Assembly (NCBI RefSeq): GCF_014646515.1
Contig: NZ_BMNK01000001.1
Location: 476,745 to 540,744, forward strand
Reading direction: 5' to 3'
Origin: Nonomuraea glycinis
GTDB taxonomy: Bacteria; Actinomycetota; Actinomycetes; Streptosporangiales; Streptosporangiaceae
Length of the DNA stretch: 64,000 nt
The position numbers and the translations under genes were made by a program. The notes under the pieces were generated by a model that saw nothing but the letters and a program-made list of their open reading frames with translations, searched no databases and was not told where the DNA came from. Below, piece after piece: positions 51,901 to 60,435 of this stretch (position 1 is its first letter; each line of letters begins with the position of its first letter).

Positions 51901-52827
51901 ATGTTGGCGGACCTGTTCACGCACCCGGCACTCTTCTACAGAGGCGATCGGGAATATGTGGCTGCCACCACCGGCTTCGTCCGCGAGGGCCTCGCGGCCG
52001 GTGAGCCCGTGGCCGTGGCGGTTCCCGGCCGAAACCTCGCGCTGATCGAGAAGGAGCTCGGCCCCCAGGCGGAGCGGGTCCTGCTGCTCGACATGACCGA
52101 GGCCGGTCGCAACCCGGGGCGGATCATCCCCGGCGTGCTCAGGGAGTTCGCCGACCGCCATCCCGACGAGCATGTGCGGATCATCGGCGAGCCGATCTGG
52201 CCGGGCCGCACCAAGGCCGAATACCCCGCGTGCGCGCAGCACGAGGCGCTGATCAACTACGCCTTCACCGGCCGGCACGTCACCATCCTGTGTCCGTACG
52301 ATCTGGAGGGGCTCGATCCCGAGGTCATTCACGAGGCCGCGATCACGCACCCCGTGCTGCGCGACGGGTCCGGCGAGTGGGTCAGTGACCACTACGCCCC
52401 GCAGCGGGTCGTCGACGAGCACAACGGGCCGCTCGGCGAGCCCGCCGACTGCGCGGCGCTCCATTTCGACCGCACCAATCTCGCCGACGTCCGCACGCTG
52501 GCCGCCGACCGCGCCACCGAGCTGGGCTTCGGGTCCGTCCGGGTCGACGACGTCCGCCTGGTGGTCGCCGAGCTGGGCGCCAACAGCCTCGACCACGGTG
52601 GCGGCTCCGGTCAGATCAGGATCTGGACCGAGGACGACAGGCTGGTCTGCGAGGTGAGCGACTCGGGCCACATCACCGACCCGCTGGCCGGGCGCAACCC
52701 GGTCGATCCGCGGGTGGCCGGCTCACGCGGGCTGCTCATCGTCAACCTGCTCAGCGACCTGGTCCGGGTGCACACCCAGGCCGGCGCCACGGTCATCCGC
52801 ACCTACTTCGACGTCCCCACGCGCTGA
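51901..52827 (+). CDS. MEDS-domain HATPase regulator (RsbA/RsbW-like)
   Basis: A 308-residue protein: MEDS/DcmR sensory domain (about 1-165; ALFYRGDREYVAATTGFVREGLAAGEPV, and FAFTG-like NYAFTGRHVTILCPYD) and a C-terminal GHKL ATPase (about 185-305; VVAELGANSLDHGG as N-box, VSDSGHITDPL as G1, GSRGLLIVNLLSD as G2). In actinobacteria these are anti-sigma factor/kinase proteins of stress-sigma cascades. No Shine-Dalgarno sequence is evident. The STAS protein at 57834 is a possible partner. Confidence 0.88.
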   Translation: MLADLFTHPALFYRGDREYVAATTGFVREGLAAGEPVAVAVPGRNLALIEKELGPQAERVLLLDMTEAGRNPGRIIPGVLREFADRHPDEHVRIIGEPIWPGRTKAEYPACAQHEALINYAFTGRHVTILCPYDLEGLDPEVIHEAAITHPVLRDGSGEWVSDHYAPQRVVDEHNGPLGEPADCAALHFDRTNLADVRTLAADRATELGFGSVRVDDVRLVVAELGANSLDHGGGSGQIRIWTEDDRLVCEVSDSGHITDPLAGRNPVDPRVAGSRGLLIVNLLSDLVRVHTQAGATVIRTYFDVPTR

Positions 52828-52845
52828 CCCGGCCGGCCTGCGAGG

Positions 52846-53820
52846 TCAGGTTTCGATGGGCGACATGTCTGGATAGCGTCCGCCGCGGGCCGCGCCCGCA
52901 GGGACGGCTCGCTCCAGTGCGGCGAGCTGCTCGCCGGTCAGCGTGATCGACGCCGCCGCGGCGTTCTCCTCCAGATACCTCAGCCGCTTGGTGCCCGGGA
53001 TCGGCACGATGTCGTCGCCCTGTGCCAGCACCCAGGCCAGGGCCAGCTGCGCCGCGGTCACCCCGGCCTCCCTGGCGATCTCCTTGACCCGCGCCACCAG
53101 AGCCGCGTTGTGCGCGGCGTTCTCGCCCTGGTTGCGAGGCAGATGCTTGCGGAAGTCGTCATCGGGCATCTCGTCGGCCGGCGGCAGGGTGCCCGCCAGA
53201 AAGCCGCGGCTGATCGGCGAGTAGGCCACCAGCGCGACGCCCAGCTCCCGGGCCGCCGGCAGGATCCGCGCCTCCAGATCCCTGGTGAACAGCGAATACT
53301 CGCTCTGCAGAGCCGCGATCGGGTGGACGGAGACGGCCTCGCGCAGGGTGTCCTCGTTCACCTCCGACAGCCCCAGATATCTGACCTTGCCAGCGGCCAC
53401 CAGCTCGCTCATCGCGCCGACCGACTCCGCCACCGGCACGCCGGCGTCGCGGCGGTGCATGTAGTAGAGGTCGATGTGGTCGACGCCGAGCCGCTGGAGC
53501 GAGGCGTCGCAGGCGGCCCTGATGTACTCGGGGGTGTTGTCGACCGTGCGGACGCCGCCGTCGCGCCTGATGCCGAACTTGGTGGCGAGCACCACCTGGT
53601 CGCGACGGTCCTCGATGGCCCGGCCGACAAGCCGCTCGTTGTGCCCGTTGCCGTACATGTCGGCGGTGTCGAGGAAGTCGATGCCGAGGTCGAGGGCGCG
53701 GTGGATGACCGCGATGGACTCCTTCTCGTCGCCCTGGCCGTAGAACTCGGACATGCCCATGCAACCGAGACCGAGAGCCGACACCCGCGGTCCGCCGTTG
53801 CCCAAAGTGCGCCTGCGCAT
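52846..53820 (-). CDS. Aldo/keto reductase
   Basis: A 324-residue AKR (YhdN/YajO-like): [15 protein letters not shown], catalytic D-Y-K-H set in [14 protein letters not shown] (Asp, Tyr), VLATKFG (Lys), LYYMHRRD (His), then [28 protein letters not shown] and [14 protein letters not shown] for NADPH binding. AAGGAGG precedes ATG 53820. Preceded by a MerR-type promoter. Probable detoxification of aldehydes or quinone-like compounds. Confidence 0.94.
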   Translation of the reverse strand: MRRRTLGNGGPRVSALGLGCMGMSEFYGQGDEKESIAVIHRALDLGIDFLDTADMYGNGHNERLVGRAIEDRRDQVVLATKFGIRRDGGVRTVDNTPEYIRAACDASLQRLGVDHIDLYYMHRRDAGVPVAESVGAMSELVAAGKVRYLGLSEVNEDTLREAVSVHPIAALQSEYSLFTRDLEARILPAARELGVALVAYSPISRGFLAGTLPPADEMPDDDFRKHLPRNQGENAAHNAALVARVKEIAREAGVTAAQLALAWVLAQGDDIVPIPGTKRLRYLEENAAAASITLTGEQLAALERAVPAGAARGGRYPDMSPIET

Positions 53821-53850
53821 TACAGCCTCCTTCTGTGCCAAGCCTCGGTG

Positions 53851-53871
53851 CTGGAGCGCGCTCCAGGTCAA
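53851..53871 (-). promoter_or_regulatory. MerR-type promoter/operator of the aldo/keto reductase
   Basis: On the minus strand TTGACC (53871-53866) is followed by the palindrome CTGGAGCGCGCTCCAG (53866-53851), and after a 19-bp spacer by GAGGCT, an xAxxxT-type -10. A palindrome inside an overlong 19-bp spacer is the mark of MerR-family activation. The start codon is 31 bp further. Confidence 0.65.
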
Positions 53872-53943
53872 GTCCCTACCCTCCCTGAGGGGGCCTTCCC
53901 CACCGTCGACGGTGTTCACGCAGGTCAGACAGGTGCCTTAAGG

Positions 53944-53955
53944 GGTCGTACGACC
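53944..53955. promoter_or_regulatory. GGTCGTACGACC palindrome upstream of the DUF998 gene
   Basis: A 12-bp perfect palindrome 80 bp before the DUF998 start in the divergent gap (53821-54035). A CGATACTCGG motif also occurs at 53998-54007. No regulator assigned. Confidence 0.4.
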
Positions 53956-54035
53956 GAAGTACTAGGGGATCTGCCAGGGCTCGCTGGGGCTCATCTCCGA
54001 TACTCGGAAAGCCCTTGCTCCACGACCTTTGAGGC

Positions 54036-54665
54036 ATGAAGGCTTTGTTGGTCAGTGGATTCACCGCCATCGGCACCGGAACCGGCGCCATGCTCACCCT
54101 GCACGCGGAAGCGGGCCTCGACCCGCTGCACTCGGTGATCAGCGAGTACGCGTTCCAGGCGGCGGGCTGGTTGCTGCCCACGTCGCTGACGCTGTTCGCG
54201 CTCGGTTCCGCGTTGATCGCCGAGGCGCTGCGCCGGGCCGGGGCCGATCGCTGGGTGGTGGCGCTGCTGCTGACATGGGGGGTGAGCATGCTCCTGATCG
54301 GCGCCTTCCCCACCGACGCCCCCGGCCTGCCGCTGTCGCTGTCGGGGGGCATCCACCGTTACGCCGCCTTCGTCGCCTTCCTGGTGATGCCGCTGGCGGG
54401 GTTCCTGCTGGCCAGGGCACGCATTCGCTACGCCAGGTGCGTGCGGATGCTCAGCGTGCTCGCACTGGGCGCGCTGCTGCTGGTCGTGATCCCGTACGTG
54501 GTGCGGATGTTCGGCATTCCGCTGTCCAACGATGACATCCCCGCCGGGCTGATCCAGCGCACCGTGGTCGTCACCGAGCTCGGCGTGCTCGCCCTGGCCG
54601 GGCTGGCGCTGCTCCGGCCGCTGACCCGGAGGTCGCGGGGCGGCATCTCGCCCGTCCTGGCCTGA
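54036..54665 (+). CDS. DUF998 family membrane protein
   Basis: A 209-residue protein with six spans; DUF998 features are LDPLHSVISEYAFQAAGWL at the first loop and IGAFPTDAP and GGIHRYAAFVAFL in the middle. Function unknown. It precedes the universal stress protein gene by 67 bp and may be co-transcribed with it. Confidence 0.85.
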   Translation: MKALLVSGFTAIGTGTGAMLTLHAEAGLDPLHSVISEYAFQAAGWLLPTSLTLFALGSALIAEALRRAGADRWVVALLLTWGVSMLLIGAFPTDAPGLPLSLSGGIHRYAAFVAFLVMPLAGFLLARARIRYARCVRMLSVLALGALLLVVIPYVVRMFGIPLSNDDIPAGLIQRTVVVTELGVLALAGLALLRPLTRRSRGGISPVLA

Positions 54666-54732
54666 CCCAGGCGTGAACGGCCGCCGCTCGGTTAGAGGGA
54701 ATGCCTGACCACGACATGGAGGTTAGCCGGAT

Positions 54733-55191
54733 ATGACTATCTTGATCGCTTATGACGGTTCGGACGATGCCAAGGCCGCGATCGCGTTCGCGGGCACCCT
54801 GTTCCAGGGGCAGTCGGCGGTGGTGTTGACGGTGTGGGAGCGGCTGGCGTTGACCACCGCCAGGGCGTCGGCCGGGTTGATCATGGCGCTCGACAACTCC
54901 GCCGCCGAGGACGAGGCGGTGGGCAAGGCCATGACCGAGCTGGCCAAGGCGGGAGCCGACCTCGCGGCGCAGGCCGGGCTGGACGCGACGCCCCGTTGTG
55001 AGCCGGACTCCGTCGCCGTGTGGGCCACGATCGTGGACGTGGCCAACGAACTCGACGCCACCTTGATCGTGACCGGCTCCCGTGGCATGGGCGGCATCAA
55101 GTCGCTGCTCCTCGGCAGCACCTCCGACCGCGTGCTCCACCACGCACGCCGGCCCGTGCTCGTGGTGCCGGGCACGGAATCCGCGCCGTAG
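54733..55191 (+). CDS. Universal stress protein (UspA family)
   Basis: A 152-residue single Usp domain with an ATP-binding motif G-2x-G-9x-G-S/T (GSRGMGGIKSLLLGSTSD). Opening ILIAYDGSDDAKAAIAFA. Such single-domain Usp proteins support dormancy and stress responses in actinobacteria. GGAGG precedes ATG. Confidence 0.94.
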   Translation: MTILIAYDGSDDAKAAIAFAGTLFQGQSAVVLTVWERLALTTARASAGLIMALDNSAAEDEAVGKAMTELAKAGADLAAQAGLDATPRCEPDSVAVWATIVDVANELDATLIVTGSRGMGGIKSLLLGSTSDRVLHHARRPVLVVPGTESAP

Positions 55192-55250
55192 AGGGGGTAC
55201 GATCCCTCAGCGGCCGGCGGAGTCGCCGGTGAGCAGGATGAGGCGGAGAC

Positions 55251-56798
55251 GTGGCGGAAGGGCTGGCGCGGCGGCTCGGGACCGCTGACGCGGTGTTCGT
55301 CGGGCTGAGCGCCATGATCGGCGCGGGGATCTTCGCGGCCTTCGCGCCGGCCGCCGGGGCGGCGGGGGCGTGGCTGCCGGTCTCGCTGGCGCTGGCCGCC
55401 GTCGTGGCCTACTGCAACGCCACCTCCTCAGCCCGGCTCGCCGCCCGCTACCCCGAGTCCGGCGGCACCTACGTGTACGGCAGGCGGCGGCTGGGCCCGT
55501 TCTGGGGTTACCTCGCGGGGTGGGGGTTCACCGTCGGCAAGACGGCGTCCTGTGCCGCGATGGCACTGACCTTCGGCGCCTACGTGGCCCCCGACCTGGC
55601 CAGGCCGCTCGCCATCGCCGCCGTGATCGCCCTGACGGCGCTCAACCTCTTCGGCGTGCAACGCTCGGCCACGGCGGCCCGCGTGATGGTGGCGTTCGTC
55701 CTCGTGATCCTCGCCACCGTCGTGGGCGCCGCCTTCCTGAACCAACCGCCCACCGGCACCGGCACGTCGGACCAGGCCGACCGGCCGCTGTCGTCTGATC
55801 CGGCTGGTGAGACGCTGTCGTCGAACGCCCGGATCATCGACAAAGAGCAGATCATCGAGCTCTCCGACCTCGATGATCCCTCGTTGGGCCCGATCCCTGA
55901 CGGGATGCGCGAACTGGTCGAGGCCCTGACCGCCGGGGTCGCCGACCCAGGGGTCTGGGGTGTCCTGCAAGGGGCCGGGCTGCTGTTCTTCGCCTTCGCC
56001 GGTTACGCCAGGATCGCCACCATGGGGGAGGAGGTCCGCGACCCCGGCCGCACCATCCCCCGTGCCATCCAGATCGCGCTCGGCATCACCCTGCTGGTCT
56101 ACGCACTGGTGGCGGCGGCCGCGCTGACCCAGCTCGGGCCATGGGCGCTGGCGCACTCCACCGCGCCACTCGCCGACGTGGTGGATGCGGCAGGTGCGGC
56201 CTGGCTACGGCCGGTCGTCGGCGCGGGGGCTGCCGTGGCCGCGCTCGGCGCGCTGCTCGCCCTGCTCCTGGGCGTCTCCCGCACCGTCCTCGCCATGGCC
56301 CGCGAACGCGACCTCCCACCCGCCCTCGCGGCCCTCTCCCCGATTCCCCCTCGCACAAGGAACACTTCGCCCTCACCGGACGGTCCTGACGACACCTCGG
56401 GCGATTCCCCTGCGTCGGGCAGTCCGCCCGTGCCAGGTGACTCCCCTGCCGCGCGTCGGGGTGGCGGTGCGGGAGTGCCGCGGCGGGCGGAGCTTGTGGT
56501 GGGGGTGGCGGTGGTCGGGTTGCTGGTGGTGGCCGATCTACGGGGGGCGATCGGGTTCTCGTCGTTCGGGGTGCTCGTCTATTACGCCATCGCCAACGCC
56601 GCCGCGCTGACGCTCGCGCGCGACGAGGGCGCGCCTCCCAAGGTCGTCTCCGGGCTGGGGCTGGTGCTCTGCCTGGGGCTCGCCGCCACGCTCCCGGCGC
56701 AGTCGGTGATCGCCGGGCTGGCGGTCTTCGCCGTCGGGGCGGCCGTCTGGGCGGTGCGGCATCGGCCTTGGGGCGGCCGGGCCGACGGGTTATCCTGA
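55251..56798 (+). CDS. APC-family amino acid permease
   Basis: A 515-residue transporter with 12 predicted spans: DAVFVGLSAMIGAGIFAAF (span 1, unwound GAG), ARYPESGGTYVYGRRRLG and FFAFAGYARIATMGEEVRDPGRTIPRAIQIAL (span 6 helix and loop). Two unusual inserts: a polar loop of about 65 residues after span 5 (TGTGTSDQADRPLSS...) and a Ser/Pro/Asp loop near 370-410. GTG start after GGCGGAGAC. Substrate unassigned. Confidence 0.9.
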   Translation: MAEGLARRLGTADAVFVGLSAMIGAGIFAAFAPAAGAAGAWLPVSLALAAVVAYCNATSSARLAARYPESGGTYVYGRRRLGPFWGYLAGWGFTVGKTASCAAMALTFGAYVAPDLARPLAIAAVIALTALNLFGVQRSATAARVMVAFVLVILATVVGAAFLNQPPTGTGTSDQADRPLSSDPAGETLSSNARIIDKEQIIELSDLDDPSLGPIPDGMRELVEALTAGVADPGVWGVLQGAGLLFFAFAGYARIATMGEEVRDPGRTIPRAIQIALGITLLVYALVAAAALTQLGPWALAHSTAPLADVVDAAGAAWLRPVVGAGAAVAALGALLALLLGVSRTVLAMARERDLPPALAALSPIPPRTRNTSPSPDGPDDTSGDSPASGSPPVPGDSPAARRGGGAGVPRRAELVVGVAVVGLLVVADLRGAIGFSSFGVLVYYAIANAAALTLARDEGAPPKVVSGLGLVLCLGLAATLPAQSVIAGLAVFAVGAAVWAVRHRPWGGRADGLS

Positions 56799-56879
56799 GG
56801 TCTTCCGTCGATGGCTCGGGCGTGCCGCTGAAAGCGCCCTCCACATGACAACCTCCGCGGAGGAGATCCGCCCGCGCGC

Positions 56880-57392
56880 ATGAGCGGGGTCAGGGTCCGT
56901 ACGAGAAAAGATCTGCGGTCCGTACGGCGCCGCCGCCCGCCGCGTTGCCTCGGCCATCTGACCGTGGCGCCCCTGTGGCCGATGCACGGCGTCAATCTGG
57001 GCACCCTGCTGCGCACCTGCGACGCGGTCGGCGCCTGCATGGCCGTCCCCCGCCTGCCGTGGGTGCCCGCGGCACTCGACAAGGGCAACACGCTGCGGGC
57101 CGGCGCGTGCGTGCACTGGGTACGGCCGCTGCGGTGGCTGGAGGAACGGCGTACGGCGGGCGAGCGGGTGGTGGGGGTGGAGCTGGCCGAGGAGGCGATC
57201 AGGCTGGCCGACCTGCCGATGGCCGGGCAGCCGACGATCGTGGTGCTGGGCCACGAGGCGTCCGGGATCCCCGCCGAGGCGCTCGACCTGCTCGACGCCG
57301 TGGTCGAGATTCCCATGATCGGTACGGGTGCCAGCCTCAACGTGGCGGTCGCCGGGTCGCTCGTGCTTTACAAACTGGCCGGGTTCGTCTGA
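56880..57392 (+). CDS. TrmH-like RNA methyltransferase (short SPOUT protein)
   Basis: A 170-residue SPOUT domain without the N-terminal extension: APLWPMHGVNLGTLLRTCDAVGA (motif 1), TIVVLGHEASGIPAEALDLLD (motif 2), IPMIGTGASLNVAVAGSLVLYKL (motif 3). Probable 2'-O-ribose methyltransferase of tRNA or rRNA. The basic leader RTRKDLRSVRRRRPPR may aid RNA binding. The start is tentative because the best GGAGGAG lies about 14 bases upstream. Confidence 0.85.
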   Translation: MSGVRVRTRKDLRSVRRRRPPRCLGHLTVAPLWPMHGVNLGTLLRTCDAVGACMAVPRLPWVPAALDKGNTLRAGACVHWVRPLRWLEERRTAGERVVGVELAEEAIRLADLPMAGQPTIVVLGHEASGIPAEALDLLDAVVEIPMIGTGASLNVAVAGSLVLYKLAGFV

Positions 57393-57833
57393 TGACGGGC
57401 GTTGCCATGAGTACATGACGGCGGCGGGGAGGGGTGGTCGCCGTGGCCGGAGCAACTGCTTGCGGGCCTCAGGGAGAGACAGTAACGATTTGGACTATTT
57501 GCCGTGGTGTGGGCGGCATTTGGTACGGACCGATTGCGGATCGGCATCGGTGGCCCTGGTGGACGCGATTCGGGGCCCCTGGGGGTGCCGCCGGATCGGC
57601 GTCAACCGCGCTGTCGCCTGCGTCCTGGGGAGTTCTGCCGAGGTCCGGGAGGAGGGCCTCAGCGCAAGAGTGCCAACTGCCGCTACGATCACATCCACGA
57701 CGACATGGTGGCCGCACCGCGCGACCCGGGTGTGCCCGTTGAGCAGATCGAGCAGATGCTGGTGTCCGATTCCCGACGCGACCTCTCGTAAAGTGTGGGG
57801 AAGGGCAGCACAAATGCGGGTAGGTGGAGCTGG
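57393..57833. other. Long gap with no supported gene
   Basis: Several frames are open across this stretch but none has a good start with a ribosome site, recognisable motifs or normal codon bias. The frame at 57504-57791 (+) ends in a plausible hydrophilic sequence (VPVEQIEQMLVSDSRRDLS) and could be a gene remnant. Local composition is lower in GC than the neighbours near 57480-57560. Confidence 0.5.
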
Positions 57834-58220
57834 GTGAGTTCAGATCAAGCCTTGTCGATCAGTCTCGGGCTGCAGGGCCCGTGCGTCATCGCAAGGCTGA
57901 CGGGAGACTTCGACTTCGGATCCGCGGCCGAGGTTCGCGATCGTGTCACCAAGGCTCTCGACCTGACCCAGCCACCTATGCTCGTCATCGACATGCAGGC
58001 GGTCGCCGTCTGCGACTCCTCAGGGCTGTCCGTGCTGGTCTACCTGCACAAGGCGGTCACCGCGTCCGGCGGCCGGCTGCTGCTGTCCGGGCTCAACGGC
58101 AGGTGCAAGCACCTGTTCGCGATCACCGCGCTCGACAAGTTCTTCGAGATCCGGACCACCGCCGAGCTCGCCATCGCCGAGCTCAACGAACCAGGAGATT
58201 CGCCAACCTTCTCCGGGTGA
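57834..58220 (+). CDS. STAS-domain anti-sigma factor antagonist
   Basis: A 128-residue protein of the SpoIIAA/RsbV group: LTGDFDFGSAAEVRDRVTKAL and the phosphorylation-site region VIDMQAVAVCDSSGLSVLVYLHKA, where the conserved Ser would be S60-S61. Likely binds an anti-sigma kinase of the HATPase type; the MEDS-HATPase protein at 51901 is one candidate in the window. GTG 57834 with GGTGGAG; a GTG-free upstream extension is less likely. Confidence 0.9.
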   Translation: MSSDQALSISLGLQGPCVIARLTGDFDFGSAAEVRDRVTKALDLTQPPMLVIDMQAVAVCDSSGLSVLVYLHKAVTASGGRLLLSGLNGRCKHLFAITALDKFFEIRTTAELAIAELNEPGDSPTFSG

Positions 58221-58331
58221 TGCCTGTTCGCGGCAATTTGTTGACCCTGTCGCTTTCCTGGCGGTTAATCGGAAAGCGGGAGGCCGTTTTCGACTGGGGA
58301 AAGCGGCTGGTTGCGTTGCTCTGGGGGCAAC

Positions 58332-58823
58332 ATGGTCAGGAAATTCGCCGGCGCGCTCTTACTCGCGACAGCACTCACCGTCACCCTCGCGCCACTTCCC
58401 GCGAGCGCCGCGACCGGCGCGCCCGCGACCGCCCCGCCTGCGGCGATGACCGTCGCCGGCCCAGCGGGAGCCGCGCCTGCGGTGATGGCCGTCACCGGTT
58501 CAGCGGAATCCGCGCCCAAGCTGATCGCGTACAAGATTTACTTCGGCCGTTGTAAGGACACCTGCCGCATCAAGGTGCGCGTCACCAACAAGTCCCGTAA
58601 AACCCTCTACTCGGTGAATCTGAACGCACGCCTGAAGATCAATGGCCGCAAGGCGGGATCCTGTTACGACTACATCGGCAAGATCCGCCCCAAGCGTGTC
58701 CGCTGGGGAGGCTGCACGGTCAGGACCCGCACGCTGTCCACCCTGTGGAACCGGTGGCTCGACGGCGAGATCCGTTACGACAAGGACGTCAACACCGTGG
58801 TGCACTACGAGTACTACAGGTGA
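58332..58823 (+). CDS. Small secreted protein with four cysteines (163 aa)
   Basis: Signal peptide MVRKFAGALLLATALTVTLAPLPASA, here up to about residue 26, then an Ala/Pro-rich spacer and a basic C-terminal domain of about 100 residues with Cys in GRCKDTCRI, GSCYDY and GGCTVRT and a Tyr-rich end (VVHYEYYR). Not recognised. Basic charge and disulfide pattern could suit cell-wall binding or an extracellular signalling role; this is speculation. Confidence 0.75.
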   Translation: MVRKFAGALLLATALTVTLAPLPASAATGAPATAPPAAMTVAGPAGAAPAVMAVTGSAESAPKLIAYKIYFGRCKDTCRIKVRVTNKSRKTLYSVNLNARLKINGRKAGSCYDYIGKIRPKRVRWGGCTVRTRTLSTLWNRWLDGEIRYDKDVNTVVHYEYYR

Positions 58824-58899
58824 GGGGCCGGCACCCTTCGGCACCGGCCACCAGGCGGCGTCCGCCGTCAAACCCGTCCGGCGTCGCCGGCGTCAGTGG

Positions 58900-58986
58900 T
58901 CAGGAGGTCACCAGCAGGGCGAGACCGATGAGAACCACGATCGGCACGAGCCAGACGACGGCCTCGGCAGCGAACTCCTTGTACAT
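58900..58986 (-). CDS. 28-aa single-span membrane peptide
   Basis: An ATG at 58986 is preceded by AAGGGAG at good spacing. The product begins MYKEFAAEAVVW and continues with one hydrophobic helix (about residues 9-27), ending in VTS. Its codons show the high third-position G/C of real genes. It sits in the gap between the secreted-protein gene and the 326-aa gene and would be missed by a length filter. Small membrane peptides often modulate larger transporters or kinases. Confidence 0.6.
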   Translation of the reverse strand: MYKEFAAEAVVWLVPIVVLIGLALLVTS

Positions 58987-59094
58987 TGCGTAGATCTCCC
59001 TTGGAACGCCCGGGCGGGGGCGGCGTGAACGTCACTGCGCAGCATAGCCGCCCTTGCCCAGTGCCTTGCTTTCGCCGTCGGCTGGCCCTCTCGC

Positions 59095-60075
59095 TCAGGT
59101 CCGGTGCCGGCTGATGCGTTTGTTGACGCTGGCCAGGGAGTCGTCGGCCATGAGAAGGGGCAGCCCGGGCGCGTCGGCGTCGATGCGGCGGAGGATCTCG
59201 GGGTGGTCGCCGTGGTGGCGGGTCCACGCCCGGACCACCTCCGGCATCGCCGCGATCGCCTCGTCCGACACGAGGGCCTCCCGGGGCAGCCAGGTGGTGA
59301 GGAACCGCGAGGCCCTGGCTGGACTCCACCAGAGCGGCCGGTCGCCGAGGAAGTCCACCAGCGCGTCGAACGCCTCCCGTGCCCCCGGCACGTCCGGCAG
59401 GTCGTGGAAACGGGCCACGAGGTCGTCGCCCGCATGCCGTACAGGGTGGGGGACGGCGTGCGCGCGGGCGAGCGCGAGGGCGCGGACGGCGGGGAGGGTC
59501 TGCGCGACCTCCGCTCCCATGACGAGGTCGGTGAGCTCGAACGCGTCCAGGATGCGCCCCGCCACCACCGCCGGGTCGGCCGGCGTGAGATCGAGATCGT
59601 CGAGGAACTTGAGCTCCTCGACGAGGGCGTCGACCGCCAGGCCGCCGTGGACCTGGTCGATGCCGACCACGAGCAGGTGCGGCTCCTTGCCGTTGCCGTA
59701 GCGGAAGGAGAGGGCGGCCAGGGTCTGCTCGCCGTAGCGGTCGGCCTTGCCGTGCCAGGCTCCCTCGCAGGTCACCTGGCCCATGCGGGCCACCCAGCCG
59801 GGAAGTGAGCCGACGGCCTCGCGGCCGGCCTGCAGCTGGGGTCCGATGACGTCGTCGTCCTCGGCGTCCGGCGCCACGGGATGGACCGCCGCCAGGGCGG
59901 CGAGGGCGAGCCGGGCCTCCGCGCTGCCGTCCTGCGCCAGCCGCGGCAGGAGCGTCCCGTCCGTCTGGACCTCGGCGGCGAGCCGGGCGGCCCAGAGCTC
60001 TGTGCGCAGCGGGGAACGCCACCTGAGCAGGTCGCGGGCCTGACTGATGGTCGTGTCGAAACCTGTGGTGCTCAC
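59095..60075 (-). CDS. Hypothetical protein (326 aa)
   Basis: A soluble, acidic-to-neutral protein with an SPLRTELWAARLAAEV start, an HLLVVGIDQVHGGLAVDALV segment and a C-terminal helical region. The start is GTG 60075; a longer frame upstream lacks a ribosome site. It has no recognised domain. The HEAT-like short helices (LALAALAAVHPV) early in the protein are suggestive only. Confidence 0.75.
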   Translation of the reverse strand: MSTTGFDTTISQARDLLRWRSPLRTELWAARLAAEVQTDGTLLPRLAQDGSAEARLALAALAAVHPVAPDAEDDDVIGPQLQAGREAVGSLPGWVARMGQVTCEGAWHGKADRYGEQTLAALSFRYGNGKEPHLLVVGIDQVHGGLAVDALVEELKFLDDLDLTPADPAVVAGRILDAFELTDLVMGAEVAQTLPAVRALALARAHAVPHPVRHAGDDLVARFHDLPDVPGAREAFDALVDFLGDRPLWWSPARASRFLTTWLPREALVSDEAIAAMPEVVRAWTRHHGDHPEILRRIDADAPGLPLLMADDSLASVNKRISRHRT

Positions 60076-60435
60076 CCTTCGACCGTATCGCCCTCCGGCC
60101 GCGCTCTGGCGGGATGCCGCGGCTTCTCGATCTTCACCCTCGCCGGCAGCGACCGACGGTGGCCACCGCCGGTCGACCTCCAAAAGAAAAGCGGCCGGTT
60201 TCCAGGAGCGCCACGATGTGGCAGGCGTTCTTGGTGCGAGTCCCGACCTCGGGGATTAAACCGACCCTTGACGTCAAGTGGAGCGCGGTGCACGATGGCG
60301 CAACACCATTGAAACTTTTTGTCCGATAATTGTACATCTCCACTTTCGAGCGCATTCATCGGGGCCCGAGCCGGACATCACCGTGCTCACCGATCAAGCG
60401 AGGCAAGCTCCCATCTGAAGTACGGAGAGAACGAC
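60076..60435. other. Intergenic region upstream of the binding-protein gene
   Basis: No gene supported. Contains CTTGACGTCAAG (60267-60278), a 12-bp palindrome with a central CRE-like GACGTC, about 160 bp before the start of the substrate-binding protein. This is a possible operator; the region probably carries the promoters of the two divergent genes. Confidence 0.45.

Noticed and set aside
57434..57742. 102-codon plus-strand open frame in the long gap
   Set aside because: Composition (Trp, Arg, Gly-rich), poor ribosome site and no domain; not supported as a gene.
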